Assembly: GCA_026646655.1 (NCBI GenBank)
Contig: JAPKHT010000010.1
Coordinates: forward strand, 1 to 64,000
Direction of reading: 5' to 3'
Length of the DNA stretch: 64,000 nt
Source of the DNA: JADLBR01 sp020847615
GTDB lineage: Bacteria > Verrucomicrobiota > Verrucomicrobiia > JADLBR01
Of the stretch, positions 43,701 through 50,843 are shown in pieces (position 1 is the stretch's first letter; every line of letters starts with the position of its first letter). The notes below the pieces were generated by a model. The model was not told the origin of the DNA and did no database searches. It was given only the letters and a program-made list of their open reading frames with translations. The position numbers were made by a program, and so were the translations under genes.

Positions 43701-44156
43701 GATGAGACGGCGTTCGGGCGGCGGATGAATCGGGAAGACAGCTGCATCGTGGCCCTTGGGCGGACGCGCGACAAGCGGGCCTTGGCGCCGCTCCTGGATC
43801 TGGTGGCGAAGATGGATGGGCGCTCGACCTTCGCGCGCTTCCGGGCCGTGACGCTGGCGCTCGAGGCGCTTCGCGACCCGTCGGCGGCGCGCCCCCTGGC
43901 GGAATTGCTCCAAAAGCCCGACATCGGGGGGCATGCGATGACGGACGTCAAAGCGATCACCGCGGCCGGCGGGTACGGGTCGGATGGTGGCAACGAGCGC
44001 CAACTCTGCCTGAGGGAGATCGCGGTGGCGCGCGCGCTCTACCGGTGTGGCGATTGGGACGGTCTGGGCGAGAAGGTCCTGCAGGAGTTTGCGCGCGATC
44101 TGCGCGGGGTGTACGCGCTGCACGCGACGGAGGTCCTCAGGGCGGGAAAGGAATGA
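40764..44156 (+). CDS. Exported double-FAD oxidoreductase with inserted discoidin-like domain
   Basis: A 1130-residue paralogue of the gene at 35722. ATG 40764 has AAGGAG nine bases upstream and yields a signal peptide (about 1-23). The first FAD module is ADVVIVGGTCGAVAAGVAAA (about 38-57), the second is YDVVVVGGGTGGAPAGIAAG followed by LVIEHLHGLGGVGTLGMIGK, and a C-terminal HEAT-like region ends the protein. Within the first module, residues about 108-245 form an extra beta-rich segment (VVSVSEDGRSW, RYSAEIGRPARHLKVAVRMQ) that looks like an F5/8 type C carbohydrate-binding domain; the paralogue lacks it at the same point. The last 20 bp overlap the antisense GDPD remnant. Confidence 0.82.
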   Translation: MSGRWVAVVWAAVAGFGEVASGAGLLESERAIPVAREADVVIVGGTCGAVAAGVAAARAGAKVFLAAPRPYLGDDVAGTLRLWLEEGEVPVSALAKSIYVRTETSLPFTYTTDVPSGGKHKDSGGMLCDGRHDDAQHHSVEYGRDAVIVAAIGGAGPVQGVDLMAFKRPGDFDVGSAVVSVSEDGRSWGEEIPIRGEAGSGSNAVRYSAEIGRPARHLKVAVRMQEGAKRLLLGELIVRAVGAGTAVATPTPLRVKQALDRALLDGGVGFLTSSYATDVLRDADGNVAGIVMANRTGRQAVLAKVVIDATERGVVARMAGGRFRPYPEGPQSFTRIIIAGEAPSSNGMTVRALPGDYDSPITSGSRGGSAKSVAGKAYACEMRIDMKDGSYRAFAEAEQVARDRTFVKTLLDGADSLFHVPPDPMAGERSLAAEWPGAEGVDLDCFRPAGVPRVYVLGGCADVPRAAAAQLLRPLELMAVGERIGAVAAAEARALPAPGGVVLAGHPGDAVARGEVKELLTGTRPFLSGLPTVRAAKTALPVLGEYDVVVVGGGTGGAPAGIAAGRQGAKTLVIEHLHGLGGVGTLGMIGKYWYGTVCGFTAEHDDGVKELGAAVHVVGKAEWWRRENRKAGAEIWLGALGCGALVEGDRVTGVVVATPAGRGVVLAKGVVDATGNAEIAASAGAACVFQGADEIALQGVGLSPRRLGASYINSDFGYVNDCDAADLWLFGVRGRAGAGRVWDVSQLVESRERQRIVGDCWVTPLDIVNGRTFPDTVVQARSNFDSHGYSIAEICYVSEATGQKICSANVPYRALLPKGLEGLMVIGLGISAHRDAMPIMRMQPDIQNMGYVAGVAGAMAARGGKTFRTIDIRGLQQHLVERGNLAPEVLGWKDNAIVDVERLALAVTGLGNGYKDVGLVLAQWEQALPRVRKAYGEAKTPAQKLVYAHVLGIMGDATGAETLISLVSGKQPAPDIDLRDETAFGRRMNREDSCIVALGRTRDKRALAPLLDLVAKMDGRSTFARFRAVTLALEALRDPSAARPLAELLQKPDIGGHAMTDVKAITAAGGYGSDGGNERQLCLREIAVARALYRCGDWDGLGEKVLQEFARDLRGVYALHATEVLRAGKE

Positions 44157-44682
44157 GATAGGGAGCCTTCGTCGGCGATACCGGCGCCGGGCCCCGAAGC
44201 AACGGCCCGAGCCGCACCGGTATGTCGGTCTCGACCAGATCGGCACCGCGCCGAAGGAAAGAGCGGTAGTCCGGTTCGAGATCGATGATGTCGGCGACCT
44301 CGTGGGTGACGTTGCCTTCCGGATCCTTGAGACGGAGTTGCTTCAATTCCGCCAGCGTGAAGTCTGAGACCTTTCCCCGGCCGGTCGTCGTGCGTTCCAG
44401 CGTTGCATCGTGATGCACGACAATCGCGCCATCCTTGGCGTAGCGCGGATCAATCTCCATGATCGCGAAGGTGTGCCGGAGCGTATGCTCGAAGGTCTCC
44501 AGACAATTTTCCGGAAAGCCCTCTTGGGCGCCCCCCCGGTGAGCGCTAACGAACGGAAGCGGCCCACGCTCGGGACGAAACAGGTCCCTCAGCCCGTTCG
44601 GTGTGCGCGCGTCAATCCGGTGTTCGGCCGAAAGGCCGGGCGCCAGAACCAGGGCGGCAAGAAGCAGGCGGATGGACTTCAT
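44137..44682 (-). pseudogene. Glycerophosphodiester phosphodiesterase remnant
   Basis: The 181-residue frame starts MKSIRLLLAALVLAPGLSAE, a signal peptide, and has the GDPD N-terminal motifs: VSAHRGGAQEGFPENCLETF, then MEIDPRYAKDGAIVVHHDAT and TTTGRGKVSDFTLAELKQL. After LKDPEGNVT it passes directly to a C-terminal GDPD piece, YRSFLRRGADLVETDIP. The central 100 or so residues of a normal 250-300 residue enzyme are missing, consistent with an in-frame deletion. Half of the barrel is gone, so it is probably inactive. The IS66-type element ends about 100 bp upstream of its start, and its 3' end overlaps the FAD oxidoreductase. Confidence 0.65.
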
Positions 44683-44778
44683 GGCGGCGGCTTCACTTTC
44701 GAGCCCGGTCGCGGCACGTGCGGCGTTGCCAGGCGCGCGCCCGGGCACAACAGGGAAGGGAGATGGTCGGTTCCTTAG

Positions 44779-44786
44779 AACCAAAA
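44779..44786. repeat. Candidate target-site duplication, right copy
   Basis: AACCAAAA here matches AACCAAAG at 45594-45601 in seven of eight bases. IS66-family elements make 8-bp duplications, and the two copies lie exactly at the outer edges proposed for the element. Confidence 0.5.
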
Positions 44787-44876
44787 AACGAGTCCGGAAA
44801 TCGCCCCTAAGGGCCCAAAACCGCCCCAGTTTCCATCCCAACCGGCTGTCGTTGCAATAGATCCTGTGGTCCGACC

Positions 44877-45144
44877 ACGGGGTCCCACCGTCGGCCGCAT
44901 CGGCCGCCGGCCAGCTGAAATGGCCCTCCTCGAGCCGTTTGGTCAGAATCCAAATCCCGCTCCCGTCCCAATACAGGACCTTGAGCCGTGTCCGCCTCCT
45001 GTTGCAGAAAACAAACAGCGCGCCGCTCTTGACCTGCGCGCCGAGTTTCCCGTTGACGTCGGCCGCCAGCCCGTCGAACCCTTTGCGTAGGTCGCGGGGC
45101 TCCACGGCCAGATAGATCTTCAGGCTGCCGGAGAAGCTCAGCAC
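44877..45144 (-). pseudogene. tnpB: IS66 TnpB, 3'-truncated
   Basis: The first 85-90 residues match the IS66 accessory protein TnpB: LKIYLAVEPRDLRKGFDGLA, LFVFCNRRRTRLKVLYWDGS and IWILTKRLEEGHFSWP. After that the sequence no longer resembles TnpB. The frame stays open through the right end of the element and runs into the GDPD remnant, so no proper stop exists. The truncation is best explained by a deletion from tnpB into the right end of the element. It overlaps tnpA by 7 bp. Confidence 0.75.
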
Positions 45145-45521
45145 TGCCCAAGTTCCCGCAGCAACGCCGCCGCCAGCTTCAGCTGCCCCCGATCACGGAT
45201 GCGCAGCCGAATGCCGCCGGCCAGTTCCAGCTCCAGCCCCCCAAGAACCGGCTCCCCGTCCTCCCGCCGGCCCACCACGGCTTCGACCAATTGCATCGCC
45301 CCTTTGCCCGCCTCGCCCTTGGCGGACGCGCAACCCTCTCCCCGTCGGCGCCGCAGCACCCAATTGGCAAAGGTCGAATACTTCACCCAGGCGTACTGGG
45401 CGAACTTCGCCCCGCTCATCCCGCTGCGCCCGAACTCTTCGAGGACCCTCTGCCGATGCTCCGCGCTGTACTGCACCCGGCCCCGGGTGTCGCTCTTCAG
45501 AATCCCAACTTCCGGTTTCAT
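45138..45521 (-). CDS. tnpA: IS66 accessory protein TnpA
   Basis: A 127-residue IS66 OrfA-type protein. It contains the helix-turn-helix segment HRQRVLEEFGRSGMSGAKFAQYAWVKYSTFANWV, used for DNA binding, and a C-terminal beta part (LELELAGGIRLRIRDRGQL) typical of the family. It appears complete, and its stop overlaps the tnpB start, the usual IS66 arrangement. Without the TnpC transposase it has no obvious role on its own. Confidence 0.85.
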   Translation of the reverse strand: MKPEVGILKSDTRGRVQYSAEHRQRVLEEFGRSGMSGAKFAQYAWVKYSTFANWVLRRRRGEGCASAKGEAGKGAMQLVEAVVGRREDGEPVLGGLELELAGGIRLRIRDRGQLKLAAALLRELGQC

Positions 45522-45593
45522 AGATGCCGTAGCCTACGCCTACGACATCTGCGACCCCTCCTTTAATCCCATGGTGCTTGGCGTGACGCTTAC

Positions 45594-45601
45594 AACCAAA
45601 G
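45594..45601. repeat. Candidate target-site duplication, left copy
   Basis: AACCAAAG directly beside the GTAAGCG terminus of the IS66-type element. It differs at one position from the copy at 44779-44786. Confidence 0.5.
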
Positions 45602-45687
45602 GGAGATGGGGGAGCGGGCAGAAGAAATTGGCCAAGACGACCCGCGTGAGGGACACGACCCCCGTCACAAGTCGTTGATTATCAGAG

Positions 45688-45759
<72 letters not shown>

Positions 45760-45887
45760 GGGAAAGCGACTGGAGGAATACTGGCAGGGGCGAGGCGAAG
45801 TTTCAAGCGTGAGGTTTGAAGATTCGAGGGGGCGCTCGTGAAATGCTTAGAAACGGCACCGGACGCGCAACAATCGAGAGAAAAAAT

Positions 45888-46226
45888 TCAACCGCAGCGT
45901 GCCGGGGCGCTTTCGGGGTCTTGGCCCTGCAGGAGGAGGAGGGCTTTGTGGTAGGAGCGGTTCTGGAGGTAGTGGCGGAGTCCTGGGGGTAGTGAGGGGC
46001 TGGCGAGGCGCGCGATCTCGTCGAGTCGGGCGAGGTGATCGCGGCAATCGCGCCTCTCGGCTGCGGCTTTGGCCAGGGCGGCGAGGTTGTCTTGGAGCAC
46101 GGTGAGGACGTCGTCTTGCACGGGGAGAGATTGGCGCGTGTTGAGGGTCGCGCAAGTGGGGGCCGGCGGCCGAGATTTCTGCGTTGAGGCTGGGGTTGGG
46201 GCGTGGAGAATGCGGGCGGGTGTCAT
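45888..46226 (-). CDS. Small hypothetical protein
   Basis: A 112-residue frame whose second half reads like a real helical protein: VQDDVLTVLQDNLAALAKAAAERRDCRDHLARLDEIARLA, then PSLPPGLRHYLQNRSYHKALLLLQG. The RHYLQNRSYHKALLLL end resembles C-termini I associate with small hypothetical proteins of this phylum. The first 35 residues are Pro/Thr-rich and less convincing, so the true start may lie inside. No Shine-Dalgarno sequence is seen at ATG 46226. It is back to back with the membrane protein gene at 46230. Confidence 0.5.
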   Translation of the reverse strand: MTPARILHAPTPASTQKSRPPAPTCATLNTRQSLPVQDDVLTVLQDNLAALAKAAAERRDCRDHLARLDEIARLASPSLPPGLRHYLQNRSYHKALLLLQGQDPESAPARCG

Positions 46227-46229
46227 GGC

Positions 46230-46628
46230 ATGCCGTTCACTCTGATATTTTTGGTGTCGGTGATCGTGGTCGAGGTGGTGGGCCTTGGCTGGGTGCTGAT
46301 TCTGCGGGGCGAGTATCAGTGGCACGAGCGGCGGGCGTACGGGTATCCGGATTTCCGGTTGCCGCTGTGGGCCAAGGCGTACTGGACGGCGATCCTGACG
46401 TTGCTGCTCCTGGCGCTGGCGGATGCGGCGGCGGGGCGAGCGTCGTTGCCGGCCGGGGTGTTCTGCGTGTGTTTCGCGCTGGCGATGGTGGCAAAGATCG
46501 GGGTCTACGCGTGGGTTCCCTCGCTGCGGGAGCGGTGGGTGACGATGCCGTGGCCGAGGATCGCGATCAGCAAGGGGCTGCTGGCCGCGATCGCGTTCGT
46601 GGTGCTGGTGTACGGCAACACTCCATAA
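46230..46628 (+). CDS. Small integral membrane protein of unknown function
   Basis: A 132-residue protein with four predicted membrane helices: TLIFLVSVIVVEVVGLGWVL, AYWTAILTLLLLALADAA, GVFCVCFALAMVAKIGVYAW and ISKGLLAAIAFVVLVYG. The loop RRAYGYPDFRLPLWAKAYW is rich in aromatic and charged residues. I recognise no family. I prefer ATG 46230 to 46203 because it avoids overlap with the divergent gene and starts nearer the first helix. A tandem repeat follows its stop. Confidence 0.62.
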   Translation: MPFTLIFLVSVIVVEVVGLGWVLILRGEYQWHERRAYGYPDFRLPLWAKAYWTAILTLLLLALADAAAGRASLPAGVFCVCFALAMVAKIGVYAWVPSLRERWVTMPWPRIAISKGLLAAIAFVVLVYGNTP

Positions 46629-46660
46629 CCAGCACTCAACATCGAACATCAGCTCGGATT

Positions 46661-46694
46661 AGCGCAGATCAGCGCAGATCAGCGCAGATCAGCG
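46661..46694. repeat. 10-bp tandem repeat, AGCGCAGATC
   Basis: Three exact copies of AGCGCAGATC (46661-46690) and a partial fourth (AGCG), preceded by a diverged copy (AGCTCGGATT, 46651-46660). It lies in the 98-bp gap between the membrane protein and the DEAD-box helicase, which converge there. Confidence 0.85.
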
Positions 46695-46726
46695 TTCCCC
46701 GATCGTGCGGTGGCTGGGCCGGCTGG

Positions 46727-47917
46727 CTATCGGCGTTTTCGCCCGAACTTGGGGCGGGTGGCGGATTTGGGGATGGGGCGATCTTCGAGCAGGGTGGTGT
46801 AGTGGTAGGGGAAATTCTCGACCTTCTGGCGGGGAATGCGTTTGCCGACGGCGTGCTCGATGGCGTGGATGGCGCGGAGGTCGTCGGCGGTGATGATGGT
46901 GAGGGCGTCGCCCTCGGCCTCGGCGCGCCCGGTGCGGCCGATGCGGTGGATGTAGTCGTCTGGGCTTTCGGGGACGTCGAAGTTGATGACATGGGTGATG
47001 CCGGCGATATCGAGGCCGCGGGAGGCGAGGTCGGTGGCGACCATGACCTCGAATTTTCCGGACTTGAACCCGGCGAGAGCCTCGGTGCGCTCGGCCTGTG
47101 AGCGGTCGGAGTGGAGGACGGCGACGGGGTGGTTGTGGGCGATGAGGCGCTCGGAGATGCGGTCGGCGGCCATCTTGGTGCGGGTGAAGATGAGGACGCT
47201 CTCGTAGTGGAGGGCATCGAGGAGCGCGAGGAGCAGTTCGAATTTCTGGTCCATCGCGACGGGGTAGAAGGCGTGGCGGACGGTCTCGGCGGGTGAGCGG
47301 CGGAGGCCGATCTCGATGGTGGCGGGGTCGCGGAGGGTCCACGCGGCGAGGCGCTCGATCTCCGGGGGGAGGGTCGCGGTGAAGAAGAGGACCTGTTTTT
47401 TGGCGGGGCAGTAGCCGGCGATGCGGCGCACGTCGGGGAGGAAGCCCATGTCGAGCATGCGGTCGACCTCGTCCAGGATGAGGTATTCGATGGACTTGAG
47501 GTGGAAAGTGCCCTGCTCGAGGTGATCGATGAGGCGTCCGGGCGTGGCGATGACAATGTCGGTGCCGTCGGCGAGTGCCTGGCGCTGGGGTCCGTAGCCG
47601 ACGCCGCCGTGGAGCAGGCAGATGCGCAGGTCGGTGTACTTTGCGAACTGCCGGAATGCGGCATCGACCTGGCCGGCGAGCTCGCGGGTGGGTTCGAGGA
47701 TGAGGCAGCGCAGGGCGCCATGGCCACCCATCCGCGTGAGGATCGGGAGTCCGAAGGCGGCGGTCTTGCCGGTCCCTGTCTGCGCGGAACCGATGACGTC
47801 GCGCCCCTCGAGGACCAGCGGGATGGCCTGTGCCTGGATGGGGGTGGGTTCCTCGTAGCCCATTTCGCGGATGGCGCGCTGGATGGGCTCTGACAGGGAC
47901 AGGGAGTCAAATGGCAT
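46727..47917 (-). CDS. DEAD-box ATP-dependent RNA helicase
   Basis: A 396-residue RNA helicase with the family motifs in order: Q motif YEEPTPIQAQAIP, motif I AQTGTGKT, PTRELAGQ, TPGRL, motif II DEVD (a variant of DEAD), SAT-equivalent FTATLP, then motif V ATDLASRGLD and motif VI HRIGRTGRA. ATG 47917 places MPFDSLSLSEPIQRAI at the normal N-terminus; the frame is open further upstream but that part is not protein-like. The short basic tail (ATRPKFGRKRR) suggests RNA binding. It lies alone, so a role in ribosome assembly or RNA decay is an inference from the family. Confidence 0.92.
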   Translation of the reverse strand: MPFDSLSLSEPIQRAIREMGYEEPTPIQAQAIPLVLEGRDVIGSAQTGTGKTAAFGLPILTRMGGHGALRCLILEPTRELAGQVDAAFRQFAKYTDLRICLLHGGVGYGPQRQALADGTDIVIATPGRLIDHLEQGTFHLKSIEYLILDEVDRMLDMGFLPDVRRIAGYCPAKKQVLFFTATLPPEIERLAAWTLRDPATIEIGLRRSPAETVRHAFYPVAMDQKFELLLALLDALHYESVLIFTRTKMAADRISERLIAHNHPVAVLHSDRSQAERTEALAGFKSGKFEVMVATDLASRGLDIAGITHVINFDVPESPDDYIHRIGRTGRAEAEGDALTIITADDLRAIHAIEHAVGKRIPRQKVENFPYHYTTLLEDRPIPKSATRPKFGRKRR

Positions 47918-48148
47918 CGGTAAGCAATAGGGGATCTGGGGTGGGGTGCAAGGTTCTTGGTCTGGGGTTCTTGGTTCGGGGTACTGGGCGCCAGACGCTT
48001 TGGGCGCCAGCGAATTTGCGATGGCGCTTTTGCGGTGGCTGCGGGTGACCGGGCCGTCGGGAAAGCGGCGTCGCCGCTGCGCTCTGCCGCCGCAGTCCAA
48101 AACCGGCCTTCTTCTCGTTCCCTAGGGTGTGAGGCTACGTGCCGCGGG
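47918..48148. other. Intergenic region with short repeats
   Basis: 231 bp without a gene. It contains two tandem 14-bp units, GGTTCTTGGTCTGG and GGTTCTTGGTTCGG (47952-47979), and a GC-rich palindrome AGCGGCGTCGCCGCT (48064-48078). The 14-bp units resemble the reverse complement of the bases encoding the end of the histidine kinase at 50796-50822. Confidence 0.6.
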
Positions 48149-49492
48149 TCACTCTTCGACGGGGGTGACGGGGAAGATGCGGATATCGCGGACGGCGCCG
48201 GTGGTGCGCCATGTGGCGATGCCGAGGGGGCGGGAGGGCTCGACCTCGAACCGGATGCCGAGGCGGCGGTTTGTGATCTCGACATCGATGACCTGCTCGC
48301 CGTCGATCCAGGCCTCGATGGCGGACCTGGTGACGCGGAGTCGGACCTGGTACCAGCGCTTGTCCTCGAAGTTCATGGAGAGGCCCGTCTCGTTGTTGGC
48401 GGCGTCCTCGTAATCAATGCACGAGAGCCCGACGAGGGAGCCGCCCCAGCCGCCGAGCACGAGGGTGCAGGGGTTTTCGCCGACGGGGAAGGTGAAGCCG
48501 CAGAAGAAATCGGATCCCTCGAGGCGGCGGGCCTCGAAGCAGATCTCGTAGTTCATGCGGGTGACGGGGCCGCCCCAGGTGATGCCGGTCATGTCGTTGC
48601 CACGCTCCATGACGATGCTGCCGTCCTCGAGGCGCACGGCGGCCTCCTGTCCCCGGAAGTCGCCCTTGAGCCAGTGCCCCATGGATTTGCCATCGAACAG
48701 GGTGAGGCCCGCGGCGGGGAGGCTGGTGGATTCGACGGTCTCGAGCCAGTGGAGGTTGAACCGGGAAAAGGCGATGCGCTCGCCCGGCGTGGCCTCGCCG
48801 CACTCGAAGAGGCAGCCGATGGCGACGCCGGTGAGCGATGCGAGCGCGGGGTTTCGGGCGGGGCCGGACCAGAGCGGCTTTGCGATGGGCCAAGTCTTGC
48901 CCCCATCGTAGCTGAGGCGGAGTTGGAGTGATCCGGGCTGGGCGGCGGCGCACGAGAGGGTCAGCTGGCGCTTGAGGCGATCGCGTCCCGCGTAGCGGAC
49001 GAGGGAGGCATCGGGGCACTTGGGGAATGGGGCGTCGCCCTGTGCGATCTCCTTGGGTGGGGCCCAGGTTTCTCCGGCATCGTCGCTGCGGGTGACCATG
49101 ACGGTGCCGCCCGCGCCGGAAAACGTGAGCCAGATGCGGTCGGTGGGGCGGTCGACGATGGCGGCCGGGCCATCGATGGTGCCGGGGGCGCCTTCGTGGA
49201 GGACGCGCAGTGGGCTCCAGTTCGTCCCCGCGTCGGTGCTGCGCCTGAAGACGAGGGCGTTGGCGCCCGGGCTTTTGGCGTCGGTCTTTTGCGCCCGCGC
49301 GATTGCGACGAAGGTGCCGTTCGTCGTGCAGGCGAGCGCGGGTGATGCGAACGAGGCGTAGCCATCCGAGCCCGCGATGAAAATGAAGTTTGTGTCGGGG
49401 GCGATGATCGGGTCGCGATCGAAGTCGAAGCCGGGGCATGGGATGGCGGTCCCGAAGAGCAGCAGGGGAATGGCGGGGATCAGGGGTCGCAT
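48149..49492 (-). CDS. Secreted sialidase-type propeller fused to a DUF1080-like domain
   Basis: A 447-residue exported protein. ATG 49492 starts a signal peptide (MRPLIPAIPLLLFGTAIP). Residues about 20-255 are a BNR/sialidase-like propeller with three Asp-box motifs: RSTDAGTNWSP, RSDDAGETWAP and SYDGGKTWPI. Residues about 260-440 begin LTLFDGKSMGHWLKGDFRG and continue as a lectin-like sandwich of the DUF1080 (3-keto-disaccharide hydrolase) type, with MNYEICFEARRLEGSDFFCG and RWYQVRLRVTRSAIEAWIDG. The sialidase Arg triad was not verified, so true sialidase activity is uncertain. It stands alone, opposite in strand to the regulators downstream. Confidence 0.75.
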   Translation of the reverse strand: MRPLIPAIPLLLFGTAIPCPGFDFDRDPIIAPDTNFIFIAGSDGYASFASPALACTTNGTFVAIARAQKTDAKSPGANALVFRRSTDAGTNWSPLRVLHEGAPGTIDGPAAIVDRPTDRIWLTFSGAGGTVMVTRSDDAGETWAPPKEIAQGDAPFPKCPDASLVRYAGRDRLKRQLTLSCAAAQPGSLQLRLSYDGGKTWPIAKPLWSGPARNPALASLTGVAIGCLFECGEATPGERIAFSRFNLHWLETVESTSLPAAGLTLFDGKSMGHWLKGDFRGQEAAVRLEDGSIVMERGNDMTGITWGGPVTRMNYEICFEARRLEGSDFFCGFTFPVGENPCTLVLGGWGGSLVGLSCIDYEDAANNETGLSMNFEDKRWYQVRLRVTRSAIEAWIDGEQVIDVEITNRRLGIRFEVEPSRPLGIATWRTTGAVRDIRIFPVTPVEE

Positions 49493-49593
49493 AGGGCTAG
49501 GATAAAGGCGCATCAGGAGACGCGGTCAACTCCTGAAAATCGGCGCAAGGCATCAGGGCGCATCGAGCATTTCTGGGGTGCGCACGAACGGTC

Positions 49594-50826
49594 TTGCGGC
49601 CGAGGGCGAGGGGCGCCAATTTGGCCCTGTTGAAAGCGGCGATACTGGACAAGGTTCTGGACCGGCTGGGCCAGTTAGGCACGGGTGAGGTGCAGGGCTA
49701 TCTGGAGCGGATGGCGCGGGAGCAGGGGGTGCTCGGGGCGATATTCGACGCGATCCGGGAGGGGATTCTGGTGATCGACGAGGGCGGGACGATCCGGTAC
49801 CACAATCCTGCGGCGGCGAGCATGCTGGGGTTTGGTCCGGGCGGTGCGGTTGGGCAGGGGATCGGGCGGCACGTGCGGGGGCTGGATTGGGAGGCGCTGG
49901 TGCGGGCGGGTGCGTCGGCATCGCGGGATTTGGAGATCACGTATCCGGAGCGGCGGTACCTGAGTGTGTACGCGATCCCGCTGACGCCGGGGGAGCGGGA
50001 TGGATTTGGGGCGGCGCTGGTGCTGCATGACGCGACGGCGAGCCGGCAGGCGATGGACGAGCGCGCGGAGAGCGAGCGCGCGGGTGCGGTGATGACGCTG
50101 GCCGCGAGCGTGGCGCACGAGCTGGGCAATCCGCTGAACAGTTTCGACATCCACCTGCAGCTGATGGAGAGGGAGCTGCGGAAATTGCGGGAGGGGGAGG
50201 GGGCGAGGCTGAGGGAGGCGGTGCGCGTATCGCGTCAGGAGGTGCGGCGGCTGGACGGCATCATCAAGAATTTCCTGAAAGCGATACGTCCGGCGCCGCC
50301 GGACCTGCGGCCCGCGGCGCTGAACCGGATCGTGCGCGAGGCGGTGGAGTTCCTGCGCCCGGAGATCGAGGGGCGGGACCTGATCGTGGAGATGGACCTG
50401 GCCGACCGGTTGCCGCGGCTGATGCTGGACGCGGACCAGATCCGGCAGGCTTTCCTGAACCTGATCAAGAACGCGATGGAGGCGATGCGGACCGGAGGGA
50501 TCCTGCGGATCCGGACCGAGGTGGAGGAAGATTGGGTGTCGGCGATTTTTCGGGACACGGGCGGGGGATTTGATGCGACGGCGCTGGCGCGGAGGGGCGA
50601 GGCATTTCTCTCGACCAAGCCGGAGGGGACGGGCCTCGGGTTGATGGTGGTGAGCCGCATCGTGGGCTCGCACGGGGGGCAGCTTGAGATCAAGAGCCAA
50701 CCGGGCGTGGGCACCGACATGCGCGTGAGATTTCCGAAACCCGGCCCGCGGGTGAAGCTCCTGGCGGCTCCGGGAGCGGCGCGTGGAACGAGCGCCGAGC
50801 CACGAACCCCGAACCACGAACGTTGA
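49594..50826 (+). CDS. NtrB-like PAS-domain sensor histidine kinase
   Basis: A 410-residue soluble kinase. A PAS domain spans residues about 45-150 (GILVIDEGGTIRYHNPAAASML), followed by the HisKA helix with phosphorylation site His175 in ASVAHELGNPLNS, and the HATPase domain with N box NLIKNAMEAMR, RDTGGGF and GTGLGLMVV. The start is unsure: this frame opens with TTG (49594), and another TTG at 49621 follows a GAGGGG. There is no membrane segment, so it senses an internal signal. The last 15 or so residues (TSAEPRTPNHER) are encoded by a simple repeat. It overlaps or abuts the response regulator gene. Confidence 0.88.
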   Translation: MRPRARGANLALLKAAILDKVLDRLGQLGTGEVQGYLERMAREQGVLGAIFDAIREGILVIDEGGTIRYHNPAAASMLGFGPGGAVGQGIGRHVRGLDWEALVRAGASASRDLEITYPERRYLSVYAIPLTPGERDGFGAALVLHDATASRQAMDERAESERAGAVMTLAASVAHELGNPLNSFDIHLQLMERELRKLREGEGARLREAVRVSRQEVRRLDGIIKNFLKAIRPAPPDLRPAALNRIVREAVEFLRPEIEGRDLIVEMDLADRLPRLMLDADQIRQAFLNLIKNAMEAMRTGGILRIRTEVEEDWVSAIFRDTGGGFDATALARRGEAFLSTKPEGTGLGLMVVSRIVGSHGGQLEIKSQPGVGTDMRVRFPKPGPRVKLLAAPGAARGTSAEPRTPNHER

Positions 50827-50843
50827 ACTGCGAGCTGAAAACC

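Larger units (their letters stand above)
44787..45593 (-). mobile_element. Internally deleted IS66-family element
   Basis: About 807 bp containing tnpA, a 3'-truncated tnpB and no transposase gene tnpC. The left end, read on the - strand from 45593, begins GTAAGCGTCACGCC, a typical IS66 terminus. The right end is less clear: AACGAGTCCGGAAATCGCCCC from 44787 is only a weak inverted match. Near-identical 8-bp sequences flank it (44779-44786 and 45594-45601). Loss of tnpC makes it non-autonomous; it could move only with help from an intact relative. Confidence 0.65.

Noticed and set aside
41583..44246. A very long open frame (887 codons) antisense to the FAD oxidoreductase
   Set aside because: Its translation is His/Arg/Pro-rich without any domain, the standard shadow of a high-GC gene. 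The + strand product has clear FAD motifs and a signal peptide.
45847..46155. Alternative - strand frame overlapping the 45888 gene
   Set aside because: Arg/Pro-rich translation; the other frame (45888-46226) shows a plausible helical protein.
48064..48078. GC-rich palindrome AGCGGCGTCGCCGCT as a protein binding site or repeat element
   Set aside because: Only one copy was noticed in the window, and such palindromes arise easily at this base composition.
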